In this document: positions 1 through 8,968 of the stretch, in pieces
How the letters are laid out: the number at the start of each line of letters is the position of its first letter
How positions within the stretch are numbered: position 1 is the stretch's first letter
Source: Moraxellaceae bacterium
Lineage (GTDB): Bacteria; Pseudomonadota; Gammaproteobacteria; Pseudomonadales; Moraxellaceae
NCBI GenBank assembly: GCA_018260315.1
Contig: JAGLBJ010000006.1
Span: 1 to 48,456 of the forward strand
Direction: 5' to 3'
DNA: 48,456 nt
Notes under the pieces: generated by a model
The model's database searches: none
Told to the model about the DNA's origin: nothing
The model's input: the letters and a program-made list of their open reading frames with translations, nothing else
Made by a program: the position numbers and the translations under genes

Positions 1-1116
1 GCTGAGGGCGCGTTTAAGGTCTTCAATCGGTGTACTGCCTTCAATCAGCCACGAATGTTCATCGCGTTTAATGACCTGTTGTTCATCAGCAAGCGGGCTA
101 ATCCAATCGCCCATTACGGTAATCATCAAATCATTTAGGGTAATAATACCGACCACAAGTGCATATTCATTCATCACCACCGCAAAACTTTCCCGCGTAC
201 TGCGAAATCTGTCCAACAGTTCAGACAATGTTAAACTGTCAGGCACGATAAGGACTGTACGCAGGTTGGTTTCATTCATTTGCAACAACGATTGATTGTT
301 TAAAATTCTCACCAAAATATCCTTGGTATCGATATAACCCACCACGTGGTCAATATTTTCATTACATACCAAAAATTTAGAATGCGGATAAATCCCGATT
401 TTTTGCCGAATACTGCTTTCAGGTTCCTGCAACGTAAAAAAAACCACGTCATCGCGCAAGGTCATGGAGGAGGCCACGGTGCGCGATTCAAGCTCAAACA
501 CATTACCGATTAAATGATGTTCCTGCTGCTGCAAAACGCCCGATTCTGCGCCCTGTTCCATCATGGCAGAAATGTCTTCAAAGGTCAGTTGGTCATCGCG
601 TATCGTGTTAATATTAAAAATTTTTATAATAAAATTACTTAAACCATTGATAATAAACACAAACGGTTTAAACAGCCAGATAAAGCCTTTTATGGGCTGA
701 ATGAGTAAAATGGCGACCTGTTCGGGCGAGGTCATGGCCATGCGTTTAGGAATTAAATCGGCAAATAAAATAAACAGCAACGTAACCGTGATAAAAGATG
801 CGGTAAAAGCCAGCGTCGGCAGATACGGGCCGGCATAGATTAAGCCAATCAAACTGCTAAAAAGTGGACTTAAAGCCTCTTCACCCAAAATGCCGCCTAA
901 GATACCGACCGCGTTTAACCCGATTTGCGCCGCAGCAAAAAAATGCGCCGGTTGGGTCTGCATGTCTAATACTTGGCGCGCGCGAAGGTTACCTTGCTCG
1001 GCAAGCGTTCGCAGTTTGATTTTATTTGCGGCTGCCAGAGAAATTTCAGACATGGACACAAAGGCACAGATTAAAATTAAGGTACCAATCATCAACATCG
1101 GCTGGAATAACGTCAT
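1..1116 (-). CDS. CNNM/DUF21-CBS-CorC membrane protein (hemolysin/YtfL family), 3' end outside the window
   Basis: An inner-membrane protein of the DUF21 (CNNM), CBS-pair and CorC_HlyC family, often annotated as hemolysin TlyC/CorC-like. Family members are linked to divalent cation or polyamine homeostasis; the substrate cannot be read here. The frame is open from the ATG at 1116 to base 1 (372 codons) with no stop, so only the C-terminus is missing. Residues 1-190 are hydrophobic and begin with a membrane segment (MLMIGTLILICAF) followed by SEISLAAANK, typical of DUF21. The CBS pair lies at about residues 205-335 (GYIDTKDIL and VVGIITLNDL near its ends). The last visible part, SWLIEGSTPIEDLKRAL, is the start of the CorC domain. 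The gene begins 31 bases after the ABC exporter gene, so co-transcription is likely. The family is secure, the substrate is not. Confidence 0.88.
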   Translation of the reverse strand, partial: MTLFQPMLMIGTLILICAFVSMSEISLAAANKIKLRTLAEQGNLRARQVLDMQTQPAHFFAAAQIGLNAVGILGGILGEEALSPLFSSLIGLIYAGPYLPTLAFTASFITVTLLFILFADLIPKRMAMTSPEQVAILLIQPIKGFIWLFKPFVFIINGLSNFIIKIFNINTIRDDQLTFEDISAMMEQGAESGVLQQQEHHLIGNVFELESRTVASSMTLRDDVVFFTLQEPESSIRQKIGIYPHSKFLVCNENIDHVVGYIDTKDILVRILNNQSLLQMNETNLRTVLIVPDSLTLSELLDRFRSTRESFAVVMNEYALVVGIITLNDLMITVMGDWISPLADEQQVIKRDEHSWLIEGSTPIEDLKRALS

Positions 1117-1147
1117 GTCAGGTTCGACTCACGGTCTAGAATAGAGG

Positions 1148-2986
1148 TCATGACAGGGCTTTAGCAAGGTCGACAGACGGTCCATCGGTTAAGTCTTTGG
1201 CCTGCTGCTGCCACATCGTCGCGTACAGTCCCGCTTGCTGTAACAATGCTTGATGCGTACCGCGTTCATGAATAGCGCCATCGACCAATACAATAATGTC
1301 ATCGGCATCGACAATGGTGGACAGGCGATGAGCAATAATCAACGTGGTGCGGCCTTCACTCAAAGTTTTTAAATTGGCTTGAATGGCGCGCTCGGTGCGG
1401 GTATCAAGCGCACTGGTAGCCTCGTCAAAAATCAAAATACCGGGATTTTTTAAAATCGTACGGGCAATGGCAACGCGTTGTTTTTCGCCGCCCGACAGCT
1501 TTAGGCCGCGTTCGCCTACCATCGTATTATAACCGTCGGGCATGGCCAAAATAAAGGGGTGAATATGCGCCATTTGAGCTGCCTGTTCGACCTGTTCCGG
1601 CGTAGCGGCCGGATTTCCATAGGCAATATTGGCAAAAATGGTATCGTTAAACAATACGGTATCTTGCGGCACAATCCCGATGGCACGGCGTAAACTATCT
1701 TGGGTTACGGCTTTAAGGTCTTGCCCATCTATCGTGATGTGGCCCTGTTGCACATCATAAAACCGAAACAGCAAACGGCTCAAGGTCGATTTGCCTGCAC
1801 CCGACGGCCCAACGACGGCCAGTGTTTTACCAGCCGGGATTTCAAAGGACACATGGTTTAAAATCGGTCTTCGGTCATCATAGCCAAAGGTTACGTCATT
1901 AAAAATGACCCGTCCGCCGTTAAACTGCAAAGGTGCGGCATCAGGCGCATCGTTAATTTCAGCCGGACGGAACAACAGCGCAAACATGTTTTCCATATCG
2001 GTAAACGAGCGTTTAATGGCGCGATATACAAAGCCCAAGCCATTAAGGGGTTGATAAAGCTGCAATAAATACGTATTGACCATAACAAAATCACCCAATG
2101 TCATGGTTTTGTGGGCAATGCCGCGCGCTGCCATAATCATCATGAGGGTTAAACCGGTCGTAATAATAATATTCTGCCCGACGTTAAGCAGCGACAAACT
2201 GACCTGACTTTTAACCGACGAATCTTCCAGGGTTCTGAGCAGTTGATTATATTTTTGCGCCTCTAACGCTTCGTTATTAAAATATTTGACCGTTTCAAAG
2301 TTCAATAAAGAATCAATCGAATGGGTATTAGCCTGGTTTTCATCTTCATTCATTTGCCGATAAAATTTGGTGCGCCATTCGGTAATCGTGAATGTATAGG
2401 CACCATATAAAAACACGGTTAAAAATGTAACCGCCGCAAACCAACCATTAAAAAAATGCCATAACAACCCTGTTACCAAAATGATTTCAAACAGGGTCGG
2501 TACCAGACTAAACAGCAAATACGATAATAAGGTGTCAATAGCGCGTGTGCCCCGTTCAATTGAACGATTCATGCCGCCAGTCTGCCGTGCCAGATGAAAT
2601 CGCAACGACAACGCATGCAAATGTTTAAACACATTGACGCCGACAATTCGTACAGTATGCTGCTGCACACGCGCAAATAAACTGTCGCGCATTTCATTAA
2701 ACGCCAGACTGCTGGTACGAACGGCGCCATACAATATTATCATGCCGATGGGTATGACCAGTAAGTCGGACGGTTGACCTAACAAGTCAATAATTTTTTT
2801 GTAGACCACGGGCAAATAGGCGTTAATGCTCTTGGCAACAAACAATAAGGCAATGGATACGACGACGCGCACGCGAAGCCCCGGGGCATCTTTGGGCCAC
2901 AGATACGGTAACAGTAAGCGCGTGGCTGCAAGGGCATTTAAATCTTTGGGAGGGGCCAGTTCAGTGGTGGATAGATGTGGCGGCAT
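1148..2986 (-). CDS. Atm1-type ABC exporter (fused permease/ATPase half-transporter)
   Basis: A half-size ABC exporter of 612 residues that would act as an inner-membrane homodimer. The N-terminal two thirds hold the six-helix membrane domain, including YLPVVYKKIIDLL, FHLARQTGGMNRSIERGT and ETVKYFNNEALE, which are signatures of the Atm1/HMT1 branch (mitochondrial Atm1 and bacterial relatives that export glutathione or metal-thiol conjugates). The C-terminal ATPase domain has Walker A GPSGAGKS (about residue 390), signature LSGGEKQR (about 495), Walker B ILIFDEATSALD (about 520) and the switch histidine in AHRLST (about 553). It lies just upstream of the CNNM/CBS gene and probably shares its transcript. 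A GST gene is divergent next door, which fits thiol-conjugate export, but that link is inference. The substrate is unknown. Confidence 0.9.
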   Translation of the reverse strand: MPPHLSTTELAPPKDLNALAATRLLLPYLWPKDAPGLRVRVVVSIALLFVAKSINAYLPVVYKKIIDLLGQPSDLLVIPIGMIILYGAVRTSSLAFNEMRDSLFARVQQHTVRIVGVNVFKHLHALSLRFHLARQTGGMNRSIERGTRAIDTLLSYLLFSLVPTLFEIILVTGLLWHFFNGWFAAVTFLTVFLYGAYTFTITEWRTKFYRQMNEDENQANTHSIDSLLNFETVKYFNNEALEAQKYNQLLRTLEDSSVKSQVSLSLLNVGQNIIITTGLTLMMIMAARGIAHKTMTLGDFVMVNTYLLQLYQPLNGLGFVYRAIKRSFTDMENMFALLFRPAEINDAPDAAPLQFNGGRVIFNDVTFGYDDRRPILNHVSFEIPAGKTLAVVGPSGAGKSTLSRLLFRFYDVQQGHITIDGQDLKAVTQDSLRRAIGIVPQDTVLFNDTIFANIAYGNPAATPEQVEQAAQMAHIHPFILAMPDGYNTMVGERGLKLSGGEKQRVAIARTILKNPGILIFDEATSALDTRTERAIQANLKTLSEGRTTLIIAHRLSTIVDADDIIVLVDGAIHERGTHQALLQQAGLYATMWQQQAKDLTDGPSVDLAKALS

Positions 2987-3224
2987 AACTCAAACGATAT
3001 CTAAAAAATGCTAGTTTAACATGCGTGCCTTGTTGAAATGGATCGGCACAGTACACAAACAGTAACCTGACTAAAATAGTGAATTTCATGCCAAAAAATT
3101 ACTAACGGTATGGAAGAAGCATGCTATATTCAGTCACGTTCTAAACCTATCCTATGTGCTTAACATAAGCATCAAGCCGGTTGGTTTAGGGGTTAAACAA
3201 CGTCTTAACGATTGGGGTAAAGTC

Positions 3225-3845
3225 ATGAAATTATATGGGTTGAGTGGAGCATGTTCGCTTGCTGATCATATTGCGTTAAACTGGACAGGCCAGCCGTTTG
3301 AGTTTGAGCTGGTGCCGCGTGAGCAATTAAAAAGTCCGGAATTTTTAGCCAAAAATCCGCTTGGCTCAGTGCCTGTACTGATTGATGGCGAAATGACGTT
3401 AACGCAAAATGCGGCTATTTTGGGCTATATCGCCGATTCATTTCCGAATGCCAATTTGTTTGGTAGCGGAACGTCAAGTGAACGCGCACAGGCCATGCGT
3501 TGGGTTGCGTTTGTGAATGCCGATATTCACCCGGCCTATGCTCCTATTTTCCGGCCGCAAAATTATGCTCAAACTGAAGACGGTCAGGCGTTTGTCAAAA
3601 CCAAAGCCTTGGAAAAACTACGCCAGTTATACGGGATTGCCGATGAACAATTGGGCAAAACCGAATGGCTTGCGGGCGATTTTCGGGAGGCGGGCGATGC
3701 ATACTTGTTTGTTACCTTGTTATGGGCTGCTAAAGTAGGCGTTGATTTAAGTGGATATGAGCATTTAGATAAGTTTAAAGCGCGTATGCTGGCTGATGAG
3801 AGCGTGCAGAATGCGTTAAAAACTGAAGGCATTGAGATAGCTTAA
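3225..3845 (+). CDS. glutathione S-transferase
   Basis: A cytosolic GST of 206 residues. The N-terminal thioredoxin-like half starts MKLYGLSGACSLADHIAL and contains GSVPVL (cis-proline loop binding the glutathione cysteinyl group) and LTQNAAILGYIAD (the Glu/Gln-Asn/Ser region binding gamma-glutamyl). The C-terminal helical half follows, with the conserved GDAYLF segment. I chose the ATG at 3225 because GGGGTAA lies just upstream and the family begins at M-K-L-Y; a GTG at 3156 would add 23 residues that do not look like GST. The gene is followed by a strong rho-independent terminator and is divergent from the Atm1-type exporter. GSTs conjugate glutathione to electrophiles or act as peroxidases; the substrate is not predictable. 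Confidence 0.9.
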   Translation: MKLYGLSGACSLADHIALNWTGQPFEFELVPREQLKSPEFLAKNPLGSVPVLIDGEMTLTQNAAILGYIADSFPNANLFGSGTSSERAQAMRWVAFVNADIHPAYAPIFRPQNYAQTEDGQAFVKTKALEKLRQLYGIADEQLGKTEWLAGDFREAGDAYLFVTLLWAAKVGVDLSGYEHLDKFKARMLADESVQNALKTEGIEIA

Positions 3846-3907
3846 GCGGTCTTGGTTTTATAGTCGCGTGCGGAAAAGCGACTTGCAATAGGTTAATTGT
3901 ACAACGG

Positions 3908-3936
3908 ACGCTTCCAGTTTTGGAGGCGTTTTTTTT
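3908..3936 (+). terminator. rho-independent terminator after the GST gene
   Basis: Arms ACGCTTCC and GGAGGCGT form an 8-bp stem with one G-T pair around a 6-base loop, followed by a run of eight T. It lies 62 bases after the GST stop codon and points the same way. It also separates this gene from the convergent coaE. Confidence 0.9.
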
Positions 3937-3963
3937 GGAGAGTCGCTTAGGGTTAACAGCGAT

Positions 3964-4596
3964 TTATACAGCCGGATAATCAGCCTTAAAGGTCGCTGTG
4001 AGTCCTAAATAAAATGCATGCAACGGCTTAAGTTGCTGATATAAATGCTGTAAATTACCATCATTGAGTACAATATCGTCGGCGCGGCTGATACGTTCGG
4101 CACGGGATTGTTGGGCGGCCATAATGGCAGCAATGTGTTCGCTAGACTTCCCGTCACGTTGACTGGCGCGCTCGGTTTGTAAATGCTCGGGGCTATCAAT
4201 TAATAAAACACGTTTAATCCATGGCTGCAACGGACTTTGCAGCAATAAGGGTGACACAAACAACGTATAAGGACTTTGACTGGTAGCAAGTTGCTCATGA
4301 ATCCATTGGCGTATAGCAGGGTGCGTAAGCTGTTCAAGTTGCAGGCGCGCGGCAGGCTCAGTAAAAATGCGTTGTCGCATGGCCGCACGGTCAAGTTCCC
4401 CTGTCGGCAAAAACACGTCAGGTCCAAAGTGTTGACGTATAGCAGCATGGGCTGGCTGACCGAGTTCAACCACTTTGCGGGCAGCAATATCGGCATCGAC
4501 AATATGAATGCCTTGCGCAAAAAACCAATCGCTGGCGGCTGTTTTACCACTGCCGATACCACCCGTTAAAGCAACAACAAAGGGATATTGAGTCAT
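3964..4596 (-). CDS. coaE: dephospho-CoA kinase
   Basis: Catalyses the last step of coenzyme A synthesis, ATP-dependent phosphorylation of the 3'-hydroxyl of dephospho-CoA, in the cytosol. The 210-residue protein has the P-loop GGIGSGKT (residues 12-19), the DADIAARKVVELG substrate segment, and the QLEQLTHPAI and LLLQSPLQPW regions typical of the family; its length is normal. The start has AAGAG upstream of ATG. It follows pilD by 18 bases, and coaE behind the prepilin peptidase gene is a conserved arrangement in pseudomonads and relatives. It is therefore probably read from the pilus transcript. No internal promoter was obvious. Confidence 0.95.
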   Translation of the reverse strand: MTQYPFVVALTGGIGSGKTAASDWFFAQGIHIVDADIAARKVVELGQPAHAAIRQHFGPDVFLPTGELDRAAMRQRIFTEPAARLQLEQLTHPAIRQWIHEQLATSQSPYTLFVSPLLLQSPLQPWIKRVLLIDSPEHLQTERASQRDGKSSEHIAAIMAAQQSRAERISRADDIVLNDGNLQHLYQQLKPLHAFYLGLTATFKADYPAV

Positions 4597-4614
4597 AAAA
4601 TGCTCTTAATCTGG

Positions 4615-5481
4615 TTAATTTAAATGACTCATTTGCAAATAGCCATGCACAATTGACGGCCCCCAGAGCAGGGCAATCCAACCTGCAATCGCCAAGTAAG
4701 GACCAAATGCAAACGGCATATTTTTTTTAGTGATTTTTAATAAGATAATCCCGATAATAGCACCCACCAACGACGATAACAGCACAATGAGCGGCAACAT
4801 TTGCGGTCCCAGCCAAGCCCCCAAGGCAGCCAACAGCTTGAAATCGCCGTACCCCATGCCTTCTTTGCCCGTCACCAGTTTAAATGCCATGTATACAATC
4901 CATAGCGCCAAAAAACCGAGAACATAGCCCCAAATAGCGGCACTGGGCGTAACAAAAATTTGCGATGAATTAACCGCAAGGCCCAAGGCAGCAAGCGGTA
5001 GCGTTAACCGGTCAGGCAATAACTGATGGTCGGCGTCAATTCCGATAAGGGCAATAAGTACCCAAGTCAATACCAACCCGGCCAGCATTTGCACGGTGGG
5101 TCCAAAGACATAAAAGACGATCAGCGACGCCACCATGGTCCCGAGTTCGACTAGCGGATAACGAATGCCGATAGGCGCTTGACAAGCAGAACAGCGCCCG
5201 CGCAGCACAAGCCAACTGATTAACGGAATATTTTCATGCCAGCGAATTTGATGACCACATGATGGACAACGCGAAGCCGGCTGACTTAAGGTCAGCGATG
5301 GGGGACGGGGTAAAATAACCTCCGGCTGAACGTGTTGTTTGCATTCGTGATCAAATTCTTGCAGCATCATTAAGGGCATGCGGTAAATAACCACATTTAA
5401 AAAACTGCCTACACATAATGAAAATACCCCCACCAAGGTAGCTGCAAGCCAGGGATTTTGCATCAACCCCAAAATCCACAT
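4615..5481 (-). CDS. pilD: prepilin leader peptidase / N-methyltransferase
   Basis: Inner-membrane aspartic protease that removes the leader of type IV prepilins and type II pseudopilins and N-methylates the new first residue. The 288-residue protein has a tetracysteine zinc site in the cytoplasmic loop (C72, C75, C97, C100 in CPSC and CSAC) and two catalytic aspartates, D149 in IGIDADHQ and D213 in GMGYGDFK; several hydrophobic segments follow. The numbering matches the classical Pseudomonas PilD. The start codon overlaps the pilC stop by one base (TAATG), indicating translational coupling in a pilB-pilC-pilD-coaE operon. Confidence 0.97.
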   Translation of the reverse strand: MWILGLMQNPWLAATLVGVFSLCVGSFLNVVIYRMPLMMLQEFDHECKQHVQPEVILPRPPSLTLSQPASRCPSCGHQIRWHENIPLISWLVLRGRCSACQAPIGIRYPLVELGTMVASLIVFYVFGPTVQMLAGLVLTWVLIALIGIDADHQLLPDRLTLPLAALGLAVNSSQIFVTPSAAIWGYVLGFLALWIVYMAFKLVTGKEGMGYGDFKLLAALGAWLGPQMLPLIVLLSSLVGAIIGIILLKITKKNMPFAFGPYLAIAGWIALLWGPSIVHGYLQMSHLN

Positions 5482-6737
5482 TACACAACAGAACCCATTT
5501 GGAAAATTGGCAGATACATGGCAATCACCAAACCACCGACTAGAACCCCCAGTACCGCCATAATTAAGGGCTCCATCATGGCTGTTAGACCGTCTACCGC
5601 ATTATCAACTTCATTTTCATAGTGAGTTGCCACTTTGTCAAGCATGGCATCTAGCGCACCTGACTCTTCCCCAATGCTGACCATTTGAATGGCCATTGAT
5701 GGAAATAAATTAGTTGCGCGCATGGCAAACTGTAACTGCTGACCCGTAGCGACATCATTTTTTATTTTTTGGACAGCATTTCGAAATACAACGTTATTGG
5801 TGGCACCTGAAGTTGAATCTAAGGCATCAATCAGAGGCACGCCTGCTGCAAACGTGGTGGATAACGTTCGGCTAAAGCGTGCAATAATCGCTTTGTAGAC
5901 CAAATCACCAAAAATAGGGGCTTTTAGGGCTGCACGGTCCAAAAAGTCGCGAAACGCCTGACTGCGCTTTTTAGCCTCTAAAAAGCTACCGACTAATACG
6001 CCAACCCCAATAATGACCACCCACCAATATACCTGCATCCACTTTGACATATTCACAACCATTTGGGTAAATGCCGGTAATTGCGCCCCAAACGAGTTAA
6101 ACAAATCCTGGAATACGGGTACCACTTTAACCATCAAAATAACAGTTACGATAAATGCAACAATGATAACGGCCATCGGATATTTCATGGCCTTTTTGAT
6201 TTTTTGTTTTAACAGTTCGCTTTTTTCTTTATAAATTGCTACACGGTCCAGCATGGTTTCAAGCGCGCCTGATTGCTCACCTGACGCAACAAGCGACACA
6301 AACAAATCATCAAAATACTGCGGATATTTCATTAAGGCGCCAGCAAAGGTATTACCCCCCTCAACTTCCTTCTTAATCCCCAAAACAACATCACGCATTG
6401 AAGGGTTATCCAAGCCTTCAGCAACGATTTCAAAACCCTGTACCAAGGGTACACCCGCTTTCATCATCGTAGCTAATTGCCGAGTAAAAATCGTGATATC
6501 TAAGGTAGTAACTTTTTGGCGCGTTAAAAATTCTAACGGATTCTTAGCTTTTTTATTGATTTTAACAACATTAATGCCTTGCTTACGCAAAGTCGCCTTA
6601 GCTAACGTTAAGTTACGGGCAGTAAATTCACCGGTTACTTTTTCGCCGCGTTTGTTGGTGCCTGTATATGTAAAGATGACGAGCTCATCGATAGGATTGC
6701 TGGTTTTGGAAGCGGCTTTTTTAGTTGCAGTGGCCAT
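5481..6737 (-). CDS. pilC: type IV pilus inner-membrane platform protein
   Basis: Polytopic platform protein that couples the PilB (extension) and PilT (retraction) ATPases to pilin movement. It has 418 residues and the normal two-copy T2SF architecture. The first copy (about residues 90-215) starts at TRQLATMMKAGVPLVQGFEI; the second (about 290-415) starts at SRTLSTTFAAGVPLIDAL. Both contain the GEQSG/GEESG element and are followed by long hydrophobic helices. The N-terminus is lysine-rich and cytoplasmic. It lies between pilB and pilD, with 73 bases to pilB that include a 16-base palindrome, and a one-base overlap with pilD. Confidence 0.96.
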   Translation of the reverse strand: MATATKKAASKTSNPIDELVIFTYTGTNKRGEKVTGEFTARNLTLAKATLRKQGINVVKINKKAKNPLEFLTRQKVTTLDITIFTRQLATMMKAGVPLVQGFEIVAEGLDNPSMRDVVLGIKKEVEGGNTFAGALMKYPQYFDDLFVSLVASGEQSGALETMLDRVAIYKEKSELLKQKIKKAMKYPMAVIIVAFIVTVILMVKVVPVFQDLFNSFGAQLPAFTQMVVNMSKWMQVYWWVVIIGVGVLVGSFLEAKKRSQAFRDFLDRAALKAPIFGDLVYKAIIARFSRTLSTTFAAGVPLIDALDSTSGATNNVVFRNAVQKIKNDVATGQQLQFAMRATNLFPSMAIQMVSIGEESGALDAMLDKVATHYENEVDNAVDGLTAMMEPLIMAVLGVLVGGLVIAMYLPIFQMGSVV

Positions 6738-6757
6738 AATAAGAGTGCCTTAAAAGT

Positions 6758-6773
6758 GTATGTTTTAACATAC
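6758..6773. repeat. 16-base perfect palindrome in the pilB-pilC gap
   Basis: GTATGTTTTAACATAC reads the same on both strands (arms GTATGTT and AACATAC with a two-base centre). It sits in the 73-base gap between pilB and pilC. It could be an operator, part of a promoter for pilC, or a small hairpin at the intercistronic junction. No T-run follows, so it is not a typical terminator. Confidence 0.5.
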
Positions 6774-6810
6774 TTGATTAAATTGAAAACGATTTGAGTT
6801 TTTGGTACCG

Positions 6811-8523
6811 TTAATCGCCACTGGTCACGCGATTAATTTCTTGTAAGGAGGTCAGACCCTGCATCACCTTTCGAAGTCCTGACCTGCGTAAATTATCAAA
6901 ACCACTACGCGCCGAAGCGTCGGCAATGGCAATCGCATTTCCATCTTCCATGATAATACGCGCAATCTCCGGGGTCACTTTCATCACTTCATAAATACCG
7001 ACCCGGCCCCGGTACCCTTCACGGCATTCACTACAGCCTACGGGTTTATACAAGGTAAATCCTTGCTCTAGATCGGCCTGAGTAAATCCGAGTTCAAGTA
7101 ACGCTTTTTCTGTGACTTCATCAGGGATTTTAACCGGAATTTTGCACGATGGACATAGCCTGCGCGCTAACCGTTGAGCAATGACCAGATTAACTGATGT
7201 CGCAATATTAAACGAAGGTACCCCCATATTGCGTAAGCGGGTCAGCGTTTCGGGTGCACTGTTGGTATGCAGTGTCGACATCACCATATGGCCAGTTTGA
7301 GCGGCTTTAACGGCAATTTCGGCCGTTTCCAGGTCCCGAATTTCCCCGACCATGATAATATCCGGATCTTGACGCAAAAACGACTTTAATGCAACCGGAA
7401 ACGTCAAGCCCACTTTGGCATTCACGTTCACCTGATTAATTCCCTCTAGGTTAATCTCAACGGGATCTTCTGCGGTCGAAATATTATTTTCAATGGTGTT
7501 TAAAATGTTTAGACCGGTGTAAAGGGAAACGGTTTTGCCTGAACCTGTTGGACCGGTGATTAACAACATGCCTTGAGGTTTGTCAAGTGCATCCATAAAC
7601 AAGGCCTTCTGTTCAGGCTCATAACCTAAGGCATCAATACCGAGCATGGCGCTGGAGGGGTCTAGAATACGCAAAACGATTTTTTCACCAAATAGCGTCG
7701 GTAACGAGTTGACCCGAAAATCGATGGCTTTTTCTTTAGAAACTTTAAGTTTAATACGTCCATCTTGCGGAATACGCCGTTCAGAAATATCCATTTGCGA
7801 CATGACTTTTAAACGTGCTGCAATTTTACCCGCCATCTGAACAGGCGACCTTGATGCTTCACGCATGACGCCATCAATCCGGTAACGGACCCGATACGAT
7901 TTTTCATACGGTTCAAAATGTAAATCTGAGGCCCCCATACGAATCGCATCAAATAATAATTTATTGACATATCTGACTACAGGGGCATCATCAATACCAC
8001 TGGTATCGTCTTCATCTTCTTTTATTAGGGAAGTCTGGTCGGCTTCAAGGTCAAAGTCTTCTGCATTAAAATCGCCAAAGGCCTCATTACCGCCATAGGT
8101 GGATTCAATCAGCTTCTGCAGTTTGTCTTCTTCTACAACGACGGCTTCTACACTGGTTTTAGCGCCAAATTTAACCGCATCAATAGCGTCAAGACGAGTC
8201 GGGTCACTCATGCCGACATATAAACGTCCACCGCGCTGAAAAATCGGTAAAATACCAAATTGGCGGACAATTTTTTCATCGACTAAATCTTTGGGAATCA
8301 CAGAAGGACTAAGTGCATTGAGGTCAAAGACAGGGTCACCAAAGTTTTTGGACATTAAAGCCGCGATATCTCTAGCGGCAATAATTTTGTGAGTCACCAG
8401 ATAGCTCACTAGGGGCGTTTTCGAGTCCTGTGAACTGTTAAGGGCTTGCTGCATTTTTTCAGGAGTCGTAAGCTTTTCATTGACAAACTGGCGCGCAATT
8501 CCCCCAAAGGTAACGTCTGACAT
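6811..8523 (-). CDS. pilB: type IV pilus extension ATPase
   Basis: Hexameric cytoplasmic ATPase that powers pilus extension. The 570-residue protein has an N-terminal MshEN/T2SSE_N region (about residues 1-150), Walker A GPTGSGKT (about 327), the Asp-box and Walker B region with RQDPDIIMVGEIRD, the His-box HMVMSTLHTNSAPETL, and a C-terminal tetracysteine zinc site (CPSC and CSEC). I chose the ATG at 8523 because GAGGGATAAT directly precedes it; the TTG four codons upstream would place that ribosome-binding site inside the gene. It is the first gene of the pilB-pilC-pilD-coaE set. Confidence 0.96.
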   Translation of the reverse strand: MSDVTFGGIARQFVNEKLTTPEKMQQALNSSQDSKTPLVSYLVTHKIIAARDIAALMSKNFGDPVFDLNALSPSVIPKDLVDEKIVRQFGILPIFQRGGRLYVGMSDPTRLDAIDAVKFGAKTSVEAVVVEEDKLQKLIESTYGGNEAFGDFNAEDFDLEADQTSLIKEDEDDTSGIDDAPVVRYVNKLLFDAIRMGASDLHFEPYEKSYRVRYRIDGVMREASRSPVQMAGKIAARLKVMSQMDISERRIPQDGRIKLKVSKEKAIDFRVNSLPTLFGEKIVLRILDPSSAMLGIDALGYEPEQKALFMDALDKPQGMLLITGPTGSGKTVSLYTGLNILNTIENNISTAEDPVEINLEGINQVNVNAKVGLTFPVALKSFLRQDPDIIMVGEIRDLETAEIAVKAAQTGHMVMSTLHTNSAPETLTRLRNMGVPSFNIATSVNLVIAQRLARRLCPSCKIPVKIPDEVTEKALLELGFTQADLEQGFTLYKPVGCSECREGYRGRVGIYEVMKVTPEIARIIMEDGNAIAIADASARSGFDNLRRSGLRKVMQGLTSLQEINRVTSGD

Positions 8524-8968
8524 ATTATCCCTCAATCTGTAAGCATAGGGTAGGTGCCCTAGGTCGGTTTCCTTGCATGATAGGAGTATATCGTAAATGC
8601 TGGGCTACAGCAAAATTCTGTTTAGTATCAAAATAGTTTGTTACCGCAGGACTATACGTTAGATACCCGCCTAAAGATACGATTAAGCAGCCCAGTGGTA
8701 TAATCTTGCAAATCACCGGTTAAAATGGCTTTGAATTGGGTATGGATTGACGTTTTTTTGTTTAATCAGGGTTATTTTTAAACCTAAAAGACATACTTTA
8801 AGCAGTCGTTAACTTTATCATTATACGTTAATATTAAACCCACTGCCTAGCTTTATCCCGATGCTGAAAGTGTTTTTTTGCCACTCAAGGTTTACTAAGA
8901 TAATTAAGCAGCATGACGTTAAGATACGCTAAAATAACGTTTACAGTCTTAATTAAGGTTTAGGGCAA
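8524..8968. other. divergent intergenic region between pilB and tesB
   Basis: This AT-rich 445-base region separates two divergent genes and must hold both promoters. A TAAAAT at about 8930 could be the tesB -10 element, but no good -35 accompanies it. A minus-strand frame of 63 codons with a GTG start (8525-8716) lies here; it has no recognisable family and abuts pilB, so I do not call it. No RNA gene or repeat array was seen. Confidence 0.4.

Noticed and set aside
8525..8716. Minus-strand frame of 63 codons upstream of pilB with a hydrophobic N-terminus
   Set aside because: GTG start without a ribosome-binding site, no family, and it lies in the expected promoter region.
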